From Cristatella mucedo (lineage: Eukaryota; Bryozoa; Phylactolaemata; Cristatellidae): 64,000 nucleotides of DNA. Under the pieces are notes generated by a model, which was not told the DNA's origin, did no database searches, and saw only the letters and a list, made by a program, of their open reading frames with translations. The stretch is taken from assembly GCA_009760855.2 (NCBI GenBank), contig WPIO01000021.1, forward strand, positions 4,068,501 to 4,132,500. The letters are read 5' to 3'. A program made the translations under genes and the position numbers. Positions 1-12,832 of the stretch are shown in pieces; within the stretch, counting starts at the first letter, position 1, and each line of letters opens with the position of its first letter.

Positions 1-1558
1 ACTAATTATTTGATAGACTCCCTAACTCTGCACTCATTGACAGCGATAAGTATGTTGCTAGGCTCTATTTCAAGTTGAGCAAGAAATAAGTTATCAACAA
101 AAATGCTATAGTGCAAATGAAAGTTCTTGATACAGACTGAAGGGCCCAGCCTACCAAGGCCATGACTCAATTAAGTATCTCGCCTCCCCCCCTGCTAGCC
201 ATGCCATGGGGCCGTGTAGTAGCTGCTTATGCCGAAAGGCATAGGTAGTGGCTGCTTTTACACTGCAGTCACAAAAGAAAATATCTGGAACTCTGCTTTA
301 GTCCTTGTGCTACGACAGTAGCATCATTCTTTGAGGTGATGCTAGCAGTTCATTTTTTTAAAGCTCTTCTTCACAGCAATCACTCGAGTAGCTACCTCAG
401 TTGCTCTTTTGCATCTTTCATCCCCATTCATCTATTCGGTCGCCATTCACACGGTGCTGCAAATTAAAATTGACCATCACTCCAAACTGCAGATGCAGCA
501 AGATACTAGCCGATCGGCAGCTTTAGGAGCATAGATATCCATTGAAAAACCTCTTCAGGTGACAATTACTTGACCTCGAGTGTGAGCCGAGTTTTGCTGT
601 CAGTCTTGCAGCACTCATACTCGTCCGAATGTTTGCTTTCCTTAGGGCAGAATCATTTGCGGACTTCCGAGGTCACCCATTGGCAAATTTCACGTGTGTG
701 TGTGTGTGTGTGTGTGTCTCAAGGATCTGGGCATTTTCTGGCTCGACCATTGCCTCTTAATTCTCGGTGGACTTCTAGTGACAGCCCCCCAGACCTAGCA
801 GATCTCACGAAACTTCATGTTCCTTCTGCTGGTGGCTACCTTGACCGAGCTGATGGGCCTTTTGGACCAGCAAGTGGCCGAACGAGACAGTCGGCATTCG
901 AACTACGTGCTGGCCTCATCGGCGGCCAGCACGTACCCCCAAAGCCAATGGTCCATACCAGCGTCTGCCTGTGTCACGGGTTGCTCTTCCGGGGGACAGG
1001 CTCTGGAAAGGGGCTTTTTGCGCACTGGAAATTTTACCTCGTCATCCAATCCTTGTGACTGGCTGCTCCCTTTGCTACCTCAAAGCAGCAGGCACTTTTT
1101 ATGAAGCCCCCACTTTGGGGTCGTGGCTGGACACTGCATGGATTCCATGATTCTCAAGTGGTGGTAGCAGGGCTAAAGAGCTATAGTGGCTGCCTCCACC
1201 CCATGCTTGCAATTTATTTTATTAGGCAAGGCCAAGATGCTCATAAACATTTGTGACCTGTAGTGAGTGCCACTGTGAGAGCTTTGGTCTTCTGGTACCA
1301 TCGTGCTGGTTGTCCTTTCTGCCCAACTTCCGCACCCGTAAGCACCCCAAGCAGCTTACCACGTGGAACATTCAAAAGAACGCCCGGCTCACCTTTTTTA
1401 TATTATCTATGGATGTGCAGATTGTTTTCAGTTACCTACTTCTTAAAGGCATAGACTTATTTTTCCTTGCAAGGGCGTTTGTGTGGTTAGCAGTGTATGC
1501 TTCTGTCAAGCCTCCAAATCGTAAGGGCCAGCTGACACACTTCTGCCTTACAGTATAA
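1..1558. other. Probable Rbfox intron; nothing recognised except (GT)n
   Basis: No RRM exon or repeat family was recognised. A frame stays open from about 570 to 1058 and another from 817 to 1104 over moderately GC-rich DNA. Neither translation resembles a known Fox N-terminus. Confidence 0.5.
694..717. repeat. (GT)n microsatellite
   Basis: Twelve GT units in the region upstream of the visible Rbfox exons. Confidence 0.95.
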
Positions 1559-1700
1559 CATATATAATTCATTTGTATAGCGCCATAAGGGAACTTGATC
1601 CCTGTTCATGTGCTTCACATGTGCCGAAGAGATCGAGCCCGTGTCCTGGGGGGGGGGGTTAAAGGCAAACACCTAACCCCTGGGCTAAACCAGGGCAGTT
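1559..1700 (-). mobile_element. SINE-A copy (tRNA-like, LINE-type tail)
   Basis: Minus-strand copy. Read on the minus strand, the promoter region contains GGGCTCGATCTC-like B-box sequence (gatcgagcccgtg on plus). The 3' end carries the hairpin-tail sequence ending in atacaaatgaattat. The G-run at 1649-1658 lies within the copy. Confidence 0.65.
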
Positions 1701-1779
1701 TATTTGGACAAGCTGCGACGCGACTTCTGGGCTCCTTATTCTAGGTCAAAGTGCTTTGAAAACAATTCAGATTCAGCTA

Positions 1780-1930
1780 CCTCTTTTGTATAGCAACTGA
1801 GGAGCCTTTACAGCTATCACCACCACTTGCAGCAGCGATACAGAATCACCCGCCGCAGGATTTGAACCCACGACCTCGGGACCGAGGTCGTGAAAAGCAA
1901 CCGCCTTATCTAGTGTGCCATCACTGCTCA
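1780..1930 (-). mobile_element. SINE-B copy
   Basis: Minus-strand copy. The plus strand shows ggatttgaacccacgacctc, the reverse complement of a tRNA-type B box, beside the family's conserved body (agagcctttacagctatcaccac) and a head ending tgtgccatcactgctcacc. Confidence 0.7.
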
Positions 1931-4058
<2,128 letters not shown>

Positions 4059-4122
4059 GTCAACAATGCGACGGCCCGGGTGATGACAAAAAAGTCTGCC
4101 GGCTCTCCTGTGGCACCTAGTC
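4059..4122 (+). CDS. Rbfox: Rbfox exon: end of the RRM
   Basis: Acceptor ggttgcag at 4051-4058 and donor gtaagt from 4123. It encodes VNNATARVMTKK and a short Ser/Pro tail. It begins in phase 0 and ends with one base (C) that joins CT of the next exon to make Pro. Confidence 0.92.
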
Positions 4123-5016
4123 GTAAGTGTCCCGAGCGTTCACTAGTCGGCGTTTACGGCGTCGTTTACACTCGTTTGGTCGTCGATCACTCAGTTTATG
4201 CCGGGTCGCCTAGGGCGCGCCCTCTGCCATCCGATTTGCTCAGACGTCGCGGGTGGCAGAGCCGATGCCGAGCACTCTTGCATTTCCTCCTTTCAGCTGC
4301 CGCCCTTCGAGGCGTTGCCCTCACTCGCGGATCGGCGGCGGCCGCCGCCGCTCGAGCAGCCGCGGCAGCGGCCGCCATGAGGAACGTCTATGCCGCCAAC
4401 GCCCTGGCGGCGGCGGCCGGGCTGAGGCAGGCCGCTCCGGCTATGGCGCTCCCGATGCCTCCGGGGTGAGTTGAAGTGGCCGGTGGTACGACTGCCGCAG
4501 CTTTTGCTCTCTTTCAGCACCTGCTTGCTGGCACTGCTCGGCAGAGGCTCGCGCCGACGAGGCTGCACCCGGCGAGACAGATGCGCTTCAGTCGCGCAGG
4601 TGATGGCGTGACTGCACGCCAGCAGCCGAGGCCGGCTCGTCTGTCGGCGCTAGTGTTGCCGGTTGCTGCCGTCGGTGAAGTGCTTCTCGCGCGCACGCTG
4701 CTGCTGCTGCCCCACTTTGGTTCCCGCTTTAGCACATTCTTCTGTGCACCGAGTGGCCTGTTAAGCAAGCCACATGCCTGGGTGTGCCCGGGCTCGTGTC
4801 TGCTCTTGTAGCGAGCGTGCAGCCGCGGATTACTGACTCGGCATGTCGGCAACGGTCACATTCATTATGTGTCTTCTGTCTATCCACTATGTATTCCTCT
4901 CACTTCCTGGCATTTGCCAAAGTGTGTCTCGCTCTGCATCTGCTCAGCCGTCTTTCTAAATTATTATGAATCGGTCACACAAATTTGTTAAGGCTAGCTC
5001 GGCAACGTGGTGGATG

Positions 5017-5103
<87 letters not shown>

Positions 5104-8100
5104 CCCTCCCCATCTCGCTTTCATTTTTATCGTGGCACTGCTGCTGTTATATTCGCCCAACGCTGGTCTTGGCTTCTTGCAAAGCGTGTTCGTTCCCACA
5201 TCCCATCCCTGGCGCCGTGATGCTGCAGCATGACGGCATGCCCCTTCCCGTGTCTGCTGGGGTGTTGGATCCCCTTCCCGAATTAATCGGCGTTTTGGTG
5301 TGGTTTTTATTAGTGGTGTATACGCGCAAGATCCGTTCGGCCTTGCGACCGGACTTCAGGTAAAACCGATACGCTCAGCCTGTGTATGCAATGCATGCTC
5401 TGAGCCTCTTGATGCTGGCCGCTGCTGTCACCACTGCTGCCATCGCCATTGCGCTGTCACTCCCATCTTCCGTAGGCGTTTCCTGCTTTCACAGTAAGAC
5501 GCTGCAGCCGCCTGTGCTGTGCTGCGACCGTGCGGCTCGAGAGCCCTGCGCTAGCTAGCCTAGGCGAGCTTAACTCGGCAAGGTCCAGAGATCGTGCATG
5601 CCAAGTGCGCTGGCGCCTGCCTGCCTGCGCACTCGCTCGGCATGCTTGCTTGCCGCTGGTCCGTGCAAGCAGCCGGCTTGCCTGGTAACAGGCGGTGACG
5701 GTCGCGCTGGAACCTCGGCAGCTTGGGCGAGCACCGGCCCTTTTACCTCGGTAGCTCGTGCTGCATGCTGCGGGCGCTCGCTCGACCGCTAGCACTGCGG
5801 CTTGTAGGGCTGCGCAGGGGCATGTGCATGCACGTGACGACTGCAGTGGCAGCGCCACCGTCACGTGCTCGTGCTTCTGCAGCTGCAACCGCACAGATGG
5901 CTGCAGCCGCAGGCTGCTGCGCTGGCCAATTTAAGCTGCTTGCCGCCGACGCTGCAATCCATCGGTTGACGACCGGTCAACGAACGGGTCTCCTTCGCCC
6001 CCACGAGCTGTGCTGCGCTTGCGTGCACGCAGAGGTCGTCCGTGGGAGGCCGGCATGCAGCCGCAGAAGTGCACACTCCAAGGCGCTGGAGCTGCCTCAT
6101 CGGTAGCTGCGAACCGTTCGCCGATGGCGGTTGGCGTGCTGTCCACTTCAAAGAAGTGAAGCGCTGCCGAAGCGTGTAGCACTTGCTTTCTGCTTTCTGC
6201 GGGCTTTTGCTCACGGCAGCACTAGCTATTCTGCACACTCTGACCCGTTTCAGGCACTGCCCACTGCCAACTATGCGGCGGCCATGCCCCGCTACGCCTT
6301 TCCGGCTGGCATGACAGCTGCCGGAGCCAACGCTGCAGCCGCCGCCTACCTCACAGGGTAAGCTGGTCAGGGATAGTGCATGCTCCTGTTTCTGCATTGC
6401 CGTTTGGCCTGTGGTAGCAAGAGTTGGTGTTCGGTGCCTTTTCTGTCACGGTGACAATGCCCCACTCATATCCTTCCCGGTGAGGCGAAGCTTGCATGCG
6501 CGTCTGAGGTGCTGCTGCACGTGGGCATGCCAGCGCTGCTGCTGCAGTAAGGCCGACACCGGCTTCGCAGCCGTATCACTCCCTGCTGCAAACCCGCAGT
6601 TACCCCCAGTCGACGGAACCGAGGCTAACTGGCATGCTGGCAGGCTCATTCATTGCACTTGCACCCTCTTGATCGCCATTGTATGTTACCCGGGCATGGT
6701 TTGTGTGTGCAGGTCTCCGTGATTGCTACCGTGCTACCGTACTCAGAATGTCGTTGCCGTATGCCTTTATGTACACCCCATACCAGGCTTCGGTGCTGTT
6801 TGAGCTCTAAGCAAGGGTGTGACACAACCGAGAATCTCTCCCCGACAGGAGCCAGATCGAGGTTCACTAACATTGCAGCTGCAGTGCAGACTGCTTGAGC
6901 AGCAGCTTTGGCGGTATCAGCTGGTGCATTAGAATTTTGTGCGCTGCTGGGGCAGCACACAGGCCGGGCGGGTTGGGGGGGGGGAGATTAGCAAGACAGC
7001 CTAGCTAACCGGTCTGCCTAATCGTTCGAAGCAGATGCTTGGAATTGGTCTATGGGCTAACAACTCGACGGCATTCAAAAAAAATTCCGATAATTTAGCA
7101 ACCTTATCTGTATGCCGGCAGAAGAGCCTAAACGGCTGTCACCACTGCTTGCAGTTGGCACTATATAGGGTCGCCCAAGTGCAGGATTCGAACCAGCGAC
7201 CTCGGTCGTGTCGAGTGAGCACCTTGCATCCTGGGCTATCGTGGCCCTAAAGCCGAAACACTTGTCACGTGGCCTGCTTCGTGTTGAGAGGATTCCCTGC
7301 TCGCCTGGTAATGGGACCTACAGACTTAAGCGCTGGTCCGTGGATAGCGGCTGCTGGAGACTACCACCCGAGAACCAAGTCGCCCTTTCCTAGACTACCT
7401 TGCACGTCTCTCTGTTGATGTCGGGTGCTCAGCGCTGCAAGATCTATCTGAGATGCATGCATCTGACTCGTGAGGCTTTATAGGGAGGGGGAGGGGCAAG
7501 AAAAGCAGCCGATGCCTTAGGAACTCTTTTGCTTTTAAGCTTTTCGTTGACTCGTCGGATAGTTGTTGATCCAATTCCATCGAGACGATCGTATCAGCGA
7601 AAGCATGATGCTCCTTCTCTGCCTAGACACTCAACCGGCCTTTACTTGCCCTGACACGACTGCCTTATTCCTTCCCAAACATTTTGTCCGGGAAAACGAT
7701 AGTTATAGTAGCAATAATGATACATTTGTATGACAACCCAAGTGAGCTGAAGCTGTCTATCCACTCTACATGTGCTGCAATGGAATGCAATGTCCACTGG
7801 TTAGGGATTCAATGCACAGTGTCAGCATGCTTAATTTAACATGCATTCACGTGGACCCAGAAAACGCTGTAAGGAACAAGTGCGTGTTTACGTTTTTTAA
7901 ATGCAGTCGAGTCAGGGAATGCTTGACGTTTGTCAAGAGCGAGTTCCACGCTTGGGAGCATACAAACTAAAGCTACAACTTCCAAAGGATTTGAGCTTGG
8001 TTGAAGGCACTCGTGAGCGACTTGAGTCAGAAGAGCGTTTGGTACGAGGCCCAGCATGACAGGTAAGTAGTTGGAGCAAGAAGGAAGGTGCTCAAAAGTG

Positions 8101-10392
8101 AGTGCCAAAACCTTGAAGTCGATGTGCTGCTTGATGTGGAGCCATAGCAGCTCGATGCAAGCTGGTGTAATGTGTCAACTGAGACCATTTCGACAAGCAA
8201 GCCTAGCTGCAGACTTTTGCACCAGCTGCTAGAGCCTTATTGCAAAGGCCAGAAAACCTGCAAGTATTGATTTACAGAAGTCGAGCAGGGATTACAAATG
8301 CAAGGACCAACACGGATGCAGTGGAAATGCAGTGGAAAGGGCTTATAAATAGTGGCGTGTGCTCGTTGCAGCAGCCAACCAACGTTGCTGGATTGCTGTC
8401 ATCAGAGTCAGCTGTCACTCTGACTCAATCATGTCACTCCAGCGGATCCGAGGGACTATCTTGGATGGTGACCTTTAATGCATTTAAAAATAAACTTGTG
8501 GCACTTGAGAGGTCACAGTGCTGGCAGGTTTACTTCAGTCAACAGTGCCAGACGTAGTACTTTCGGTGATGTACCCATCTTTCATTTCTGCCATTTCGTA
8601 TGCGGTCTATCCTTGGACTACGTTTCACACTACAGTGCTGTACAGCTGGTTAAATGGGTCTCGGTCGTACGATCGGGTAATCGTATGGAAGATTTGGAGA
8701 ACACTGTCGAGGCCTGTTGTCTGGCCGCAGCTTGACTAGCAGCCACGGGATGCACTTGGTAAAGGGCGACCTAAGTGTGTCACTAAGGTCAGCAATGTGA
8801 CACCGAGTCCATTTTCATCTAATTGCCTTTCTTTCCTCATACCTAATAACGGCCGGCAGCAGTATCCCATATTACCTACACAGGTATTCACTTTGGAAAT
8901 GCGTGGTGGTGCTGAATGCATTTCCTTTTCTTGGACATTAGATATACCATGCCGTCGGTGGCTGCTGGATCCAGCCCAACTACAACCTACTACACCAGGT
9001 AACCTACTCTGCTTGCGTCCAGACCCGTTGACAGCCATGCTGCTGCTCTCGCTTGCAGCCATTATGCTGCCACGCTACAACGCTTCGGCTCTACGGCTCT
9101 ACTCTCTGTGGCCGGAGGCAGTGCACACACTGTGTATGCACGAGGTCGCTGTGCCCGCCCACCTCGTCCACCGGTTCATCGTCCCGTCGGTGCCACGCTG
9201 CTGGACCGGCTTGCCTAGGTGGCAGCTTTTCAGTTATTCATCGCTCAGTGTGTGCAGCCGATGACGTACGAGCCAAGCGCCGAACTTTCGGTTACCTAGA
9301 TGGCTCCCAGGGAGAGGAGGAGGAGGAGAGGAGGACAGTACGTGCAGATTCCAGCTCGTGCTTTGCCGCTTTGGCTGGCTTCAGCCTCACCTGGTCTAAG
9401 GCTCTCGTGTCGTCGAGCCGGTCGCAGCAAAGGGGATATTGAAACCGAGCAGCAAGAACAGAGACAGACGTGAACCGTGCTGTCGATGCAGTAAACATGC
9501 TTCCGGCAGCTACATGGTCGGCGGGTTTCACCACCCCCCCTCCCTCCCCCAGATGGGCTTTCTTCGGCAGCTGCTGCACAGGGTCTGCACAGAAGCGTGG
9601 GATGCCACTCTGCGAAGCCCCACCGACGTCCCCATGCAGGGCAGAACCGCTATAGCGTGCGGCTTCTTCCTTCTCGGTGTGCGCAACGTCAGCACGGCTC
9701 GGCTCTCTGTGCCTGCTCGTCGTACCCCCCCCCCCACTCGAACACCCTCTGCATGTTGCTGCTGCCGTCACGGACCGCTGCGCGCACATGCTCGCTCCTT
9801 CTGGAAGCTTCGCTCGGCTGTCTTGTTTCGCCCGGCTGTCTTGGCACCGTTTTGTTTTGAGCTTGTTGCGAGTGCGTGGCCCTCGTCTCTGTTGGCGTCG
9901 ATGCAGCTAGCCATCTTGGCCAATGCAGCCTTCAACGAAGAGGGGCTTGAAGCGTGGCTTCCGGGTTCGTCCCCGCCCCTGCAGCCGCTCAGCACGGAGC
10001 CCTGCGCTGTTCGCCGGTCTTACCAGTCGGTCGTCCTCGCGCTTGTAGCCTGCCGCAGACGGCCAACCAGCCGACTTACATAGCGACAGAGCCTTATCTG
10101 AGTCACGGGATCGGTCCGATGGCTGGATACGGGGTAAGTGTCTCAAGTCGACGCCTCCTAGTGCTGCGGCCCGGCGCGCGCTCGTTCTCGGTATCGAGCA
10201 GTGGCCACCGCCCAAGTCTCTTGGCAAAGCTTTCAAGTCGGCGGCAGAGAGGGGGCGTGGGCGTGGCGAGGAGGAGCAGCAGCAGCAGCAGTGTCGTCGC
10301 GGTGCCCGGCTGCTGCTGGCAGTGTCGGCAGTGCTCCGTTTCTGCAGGCCACGGTGTACCGAGGCGGATATCAGCGCTTCGCGCCGTACTAG
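4059..10392 (+). CDS. Rbfox: Rbfox-family RNA-binding splicing regulator, 3' half (6 exons, partial)
   Basis: Spliced coding exons: 4059-4122, 4297-4465, 5314-5359, 6254-6357, 10049-10133, 10348-10392 (513 nt, 170 residues plus TAG). All junctions are AG/GT and every phase agrees. The first exon gives VNNATARVMTKK, the last beta strand of the Fox RRM, which binds (U)GCAUG in pre-mRNA. The second has AALRGVALTRG followed by an alanine-rich run, matching the family's AAAYRGAHLRGRG segment. The third gives GVYAQDPFG (family VVYQDGFYGAD), the fourth an Ala/Tyr-rich segment, the fifth EPYLSHGIGPMAGYG, and the last VYRGGYQRFAPY, the signature Fox C-terminus (human YRGGYNRFAPY). The family acts in the nucleus on alternative exons and the C-terminal Tyr/Ala region mediates assembly. 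The earlier RRM exons were not found in positions 1-4058 and probably lie upstream of the window. The family segment after the RRM (NPYTNGWKLNPV in vertebrates) is absent. Confidence 0.93.
4297..4465 (+). CDS. Rbfox: Rbfox exon: RG motif and alanine-rich segment
   Basis: A pyrimidine-rich acceptor (ttcctcctttcag) ends at 4296 and donor gtgagt begins at 4466. It encodes AALRGVALTRG, then alanine runs broken by Arg, then RNVYAANA and a Pro-ending stretch. The GCN-rich DNA encoding alanine could vary in length between individuals. Confidence 0.9.
5019..5101. repeat. (CT)n microsatellite, about 83 bp
   Basis: Pure CT repeat followed by a C-rich run, 212 nt before Rbfox exon 5314-5359. It has the same strand orientation as the tract at 3499. 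Confidence 0.97.
5314..5359 (+). CDS. Rbfox: Rbfox short exon (46 nt), VYQDGFYGAD-type
   Basis: Acceptor tttttattag ends at 5313 and donor gtaaaa begins at 5360. T completes the split Gly codon, then GVYAQDPFGLATGLQ is read. The exon is only 46 nt, so skipping it alone would shift the frame; skipping it with the next exon (46+104=150 nt) keeps the frame. A TGCATG lies at 5392-5397, just downstream. Confidence 0.88.
5392..5397 (+). promoter_or_regulatory. TGCATG, candidate Rbfox binding site
   Basis: The motif starts 32 nt downstream of the donor G of exon 5314-5359. In animals, (U)GCAUG downstream of an exon usually promotes its inclusion by Rbfox. Autoregulation is inferred. Confidence 0.5.
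6254..6357 (+). CDS. Rbfox: Rbfox exon: Ala/Tyr-rich C-terminal domain
   Basis: Acceptor cgtttcag ends at 6253 and donor gtaagc begins at 6358. It encodes NYAAAMPRYAFPAG and a run of alanines ending AAAYLTG, equivalent to the family's GGYAAYRYAQ...AAAYSD exon. A TGCATG stands at 6377-6382, 19 nt after the donor G. Confidence 0.88.
6377..6382 (+). promoter_or_regulatory. TGCATG, candidate Rbfox binding site
   Basis: The motif starts 19 nt after the donor G of exon 6254-6357, in the position typical of Rbfox-activated exons. GCATGC words are fairly common in this GC-rich stretch, so chance is possible. Confidence 0.5.
7115..7250 (-). mobile_element. SINE-B copy
   Basis: The plus strand contains agaagagcctaaacggctgtcaccactgc-type body sequence, then caggattcgaaccagcgacc (reverse B box), then a head ending gggctatcgtggccct. 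The copy lies inside the large Rbfox intron. Confidence 0.7.
7700..8340 (-). mobile_element. Degraded CR1/L2-like LINE, 3' part
   Basis: Minus-strand remnant. It shows the same blocks, in the same order, as better copies elsewhere in the window: gttccacgcttgggagcata, then ccaaaggatttgag, then gtgccaaaaccttgaagtc, then agacttttgcaccagctg. No long frame remains, so this is an old copy. Confidence 0.6.
9059..9218 (+). other. Candidate alternative Rbfox terminal exon
   Basis: A good acceptor (tgctgctctcgcttgcag) ends at 9058. The next base C completes the split Gly codon left by exon 6254-6357, and 52 further codons are open before TAG at 9216-9218. They include SAHTVYARGRCARPP, an Arg-rich stretch. 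No family match is recognised; the phase fit and acceptor are the only support. Confidence 0.2.
10049..10133 (+). CDS. Rbfox: Rbfox exon: YGRVYAADPYH-equivalent
   Basis: It encodes LPQTANQPTYIATEPYLSHG and then IGPMAGYG, and ends at donor gtaagt (10134). The acceptor ag at 10047-10048 was chosen because it alone keeps the two-base phase left by exon 6254-6357. A second acceptor (cag, 10056-10058) would need another, unseen exon in the 3.7-kb intron. Confidence 0.82.
10348..10392 (+). CDS. Rbfox: Rbfox terminal coding exon (YRGGYQRFAPY stop)
   Basis: Acceptor tttctgcag ends at 10347. It encodes ATVYRGGYQRFAPY and TAG at 10390-10392. This tail is close to diagnostic for Fox-1/A2BP1 proteins and overlaps the C-terminal nuclear-localisation region of the family. 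Confidence 0.95.
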   Translation, partial: ATVYRGGYQRFAPY

Positions 10393-11145
10393 AGCCGCCG
10401 GAGAGCTGCGCTGTTGACACGTGGCAGGAGCGCAAGCAGCTGGCGACGACCGTGCCGCACGGCGGCAGCAGCAGCCAAGGTACCTTTATCGTGTGGCAGC
10501 ACGCCCGACCAAGAGCCGGGAGGCAGAGCTAGACCAGCGCAGCACTATGCTCGCTGCAGCAGGGCGACCTGCGGCTCGCGAGAATGCACGAGAATAGCCG
10601 TCTCTCCACCGTCCGGGCAGGAAGCTCAGAGCTTTGCCCTGCACGTGCGCACGCACGGCGTCTGCCACTGGTTGGTTTCGAGGTCGGTTGCAACTTCTTC
10701 TTTGCCGTGCCGGCCGAGCTGCTGCTGATGAGAGAGTCTTGAGTCATTTGCGCAGGAAAGTGGCTTCGAGGCAGCCGACTGCAGCGCCGGTTGCCCGTGT
10801 GCTAAAGCCTCGAGCCGAAGCTAGCTGCCACGTGGTGCAAGTGCCGGAAGCTAGCTGCTTGTCGCCGACTGCCGAGCCTCAGTCGTGCCGTGGCCAGCAC
10901 TACCGTCTGGCCGCCGTGCTACGGACAGGCTGCCTGGCATTCAGCAAGGCAGCGCGTTGCTGCCTGCCGGCTGGTAGGCCGGGCAGGACACCGTGCACAC
11001 TAGCAGGCAGCTCTCTGATGCTTGCTGTTAGCTGTTTAAATCTTTTTGTACTCTATAAGACCTTCTAATGACTCTCGCGTTTTCTTTTTTTGTAACATGG
11101 TTGTTCTTTTCGAGAATGCAATAAACGTTGGACAGCTCCGTCTGT
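10393..11145 (+). other. Rbfox 3' UTR with poly(A) signal
   Basis: GC-rich sequence follows the stop codon. It turns AT-rich near 11040 and carries AATAAA at 11120-11125. No other candidate signal was seen between the stop and this point. The exact cleavage site is inferred to be 10-30 nt downstream. Confidence 0.6.
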
Positions 11146-11999
11146 GCCGGCGGCTCGGGAATGCAGCTATAATTTTGAATGTGCGATATTCTCGATACGA
11201 GATAATCCCGTCCACGATTGAAGTAGCTGCTAATCAGCTAGCTGGCACTGATCAATCAGAGGAGAGCTCACAATGTATACCATATACGGGAAGAGAGCCT
11301 TCAATTTGCGCATAGAAATTCGTATGCTGCAAGGCAACCATTTTCCGAGAAAAATGCAAGGTTCTTGAATTTCTTATGTGCGTCCGTGTGGCAGCTGAAA
11401 ATGTGCAGTCCTTAAGTTGCGAATCGTAAGTGCATTGAAGCACATCTCTCGATGTAGAGAGTGGAAAATGTAAGAAAGTACATTAAAAGGAAAGCGAATG
11501 GTGCCGAGCTTAATTAAGGTAAGTGCTCAACGTTCTTGCTTTGTCTTCGTGTAGTATCGTACAAGGAAAATTAACAAAGTAAGCATTATGCCTTCGAACG
11601 ACCCTTCTGTTTTGTCAGGAATGTATTCCGTTAAAAAAGCGTAGCTTGTCGCATGTATGCACAACCGTCGCAGATAATGCGAGTTACTAACGGGGCCGGC
11701 ATGCGGTCAAAGAGAGAAGTGCCCACCTAAGCAGCTCGACTTAAAGGTAACTTTCGTCAAGCGAAGTGCAGCAACAAAAGGAAAGGGATCGGAGAGGACG
11801 CTGAAGAGTCGAGCGTGAGTTTGCGACTCCTAGCTTTCAGCGAATCCAATGACGGTATGCCAAGACTTGTCGCAGGTCATGCCTCTAGGTCGTTCACCTG
11901 TCGCCCCCCAGCTCGAACCATGACTCACGAAGGTACCCCTAATATTCCTACGGCCGAACGATTAGTGCCGTCGCCTAAAAAAATATACTTGACTTGTTT
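11146..11999. other. Intergenic; no feature recognised
   Basis: DNA between the Rbfox poly(A) signal and the first SINE. A frame at 11815-12009 is open but has no family resemblance. Confidence 0.5.
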
Positions 12000-12135
12000 A
12001 GTGCTCTAAGAGAACTTAATCTCTGCTCAATTGCTTAGCAAATTCCACGGAGCTCGAGCCCACGATCTCGGCCAGGCGTTGGGCGGGGAGAGCGCCTTAA
12101 CCACTGGGCCAAATCAGCTGGCCTAGATCAGCTGC
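12000..12135 (-). mobile_element. SINE-A copy
   Basis: Minus-strand copy. The plus strand reads gtgctctaagagaacttaat at the 3' end, then gagctcgagcccacgatctc (reverse B box), then taaccactgggccaaatcag (reverse A-box region). Confidence 0.75.
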
Positions 12136-12252
12136 TCTACCGGGTTCATGCTTGTCTTTGGTCAGGGCAGAGGTAGCGTGTCCTTGTATTTGAGCCCGAA
12201 ATCTCGATGACCTCCGCTACTCACCAATACCACGTTTTAGCTCGGAGATTAA

Positions 12253-12600
12253 TCATAATAATAATAATAATACAGTTGTATAGCGCCCTCAGTGGACTGA
12301 ATTTCTTTCTAGGCACTTTACGGATGCTGCATAGAAAGCATTACGAAATGATTGGTGGTAACATCCGCAAGCGGCAGCACAGTGTACGCACACGAAGAAC
12401 GGATCGCCAAGGCCCACTAAATGTTGTTCTAAGCACTTGTTTTAAGCTGCTTTTTAAATGCCGTCATGTCAGAAGATGTTGTGACGTGCGTCGCAAGTTA
12501 GTTCCAGGCTTTGGGCGCATACGAACTAAAGGCGGGTCTCCAAAGGTTTTGAGGTTCGTACGATTTGAGTCAGAGCAGCTAGCTGGTTGAGAACACCATC
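12253..12600 (-). mobile_element. CR1/L2-like LINE, 5'-truncated 3' end
   Basis: Minus-strand copy. It starts on plus with (ATA)n at 12253, then cagttgtatagcgccctcag, the family 3' hairpin, and the diverged tail of the ORF2 coding region. This subfamily has 'tatagcgc' like SINE-A rather than 'gataaagcgc'. Confidence 0.75.
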
Positions 12601-12832
12601 GCTTCTATTTGCCTGTACCTGTAAAAGGACAATTGCTTAGTCTGTAAACTCCAGCAGACAGGCAGACAGCGAGCTTCGGAGGTAAAATAAAGGTAAATGA
12701 CTACGATGCTAGCTAGCATCCAGCTGAATCGCGCTTGAACACGCATACCGAGTCACCCGCCGCTCGGTTCCATAGTTCGTCCTGCGAACGATAGGTGACT
12801 GCTCGGGAGCCACTCGTCAGCGATGTGACGTC

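Larger units (their letters stand above)
6358..10048 (+). other. Rbfox intron of 3.7 kb with embedded repeats
   Basis: This intron holds a SINE-B copy (about 7115-7250), a degraded LINE copy (about 7700-8340) and the candidate terminal exon at 9059-9218. The remainder shows no supported feature. The intron is long compared with the 0.2-0.9 kb introns on either side. Confidence 0.7.

Noticed and set aside
570-1104. Overlapping open frames of 162 and 95 residues
   Set aside because: No resemblance to Rbfox N-terminal sequence or any family; it includes a (GT)n tract, and splice sites are not convincing.
10059-10133. The alternative acceptor at 10056-10058 for the fifth visible Rbfox exon
   Set aside because: It gives phase 0, incompatible with the two bases left by exon 6254-6357 unless another exon exists; the acceptor at 10047-10048 fits directly.
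8736-10747. Many long frames on both strands across the GC-rich Rbfox intron and 3' exons
   Set aside because: GC-rich DNA has few stops. Only the segments at 10049-10133 and 10348-10392 (and tentatively 9059-9218) fit the family and splice phases.
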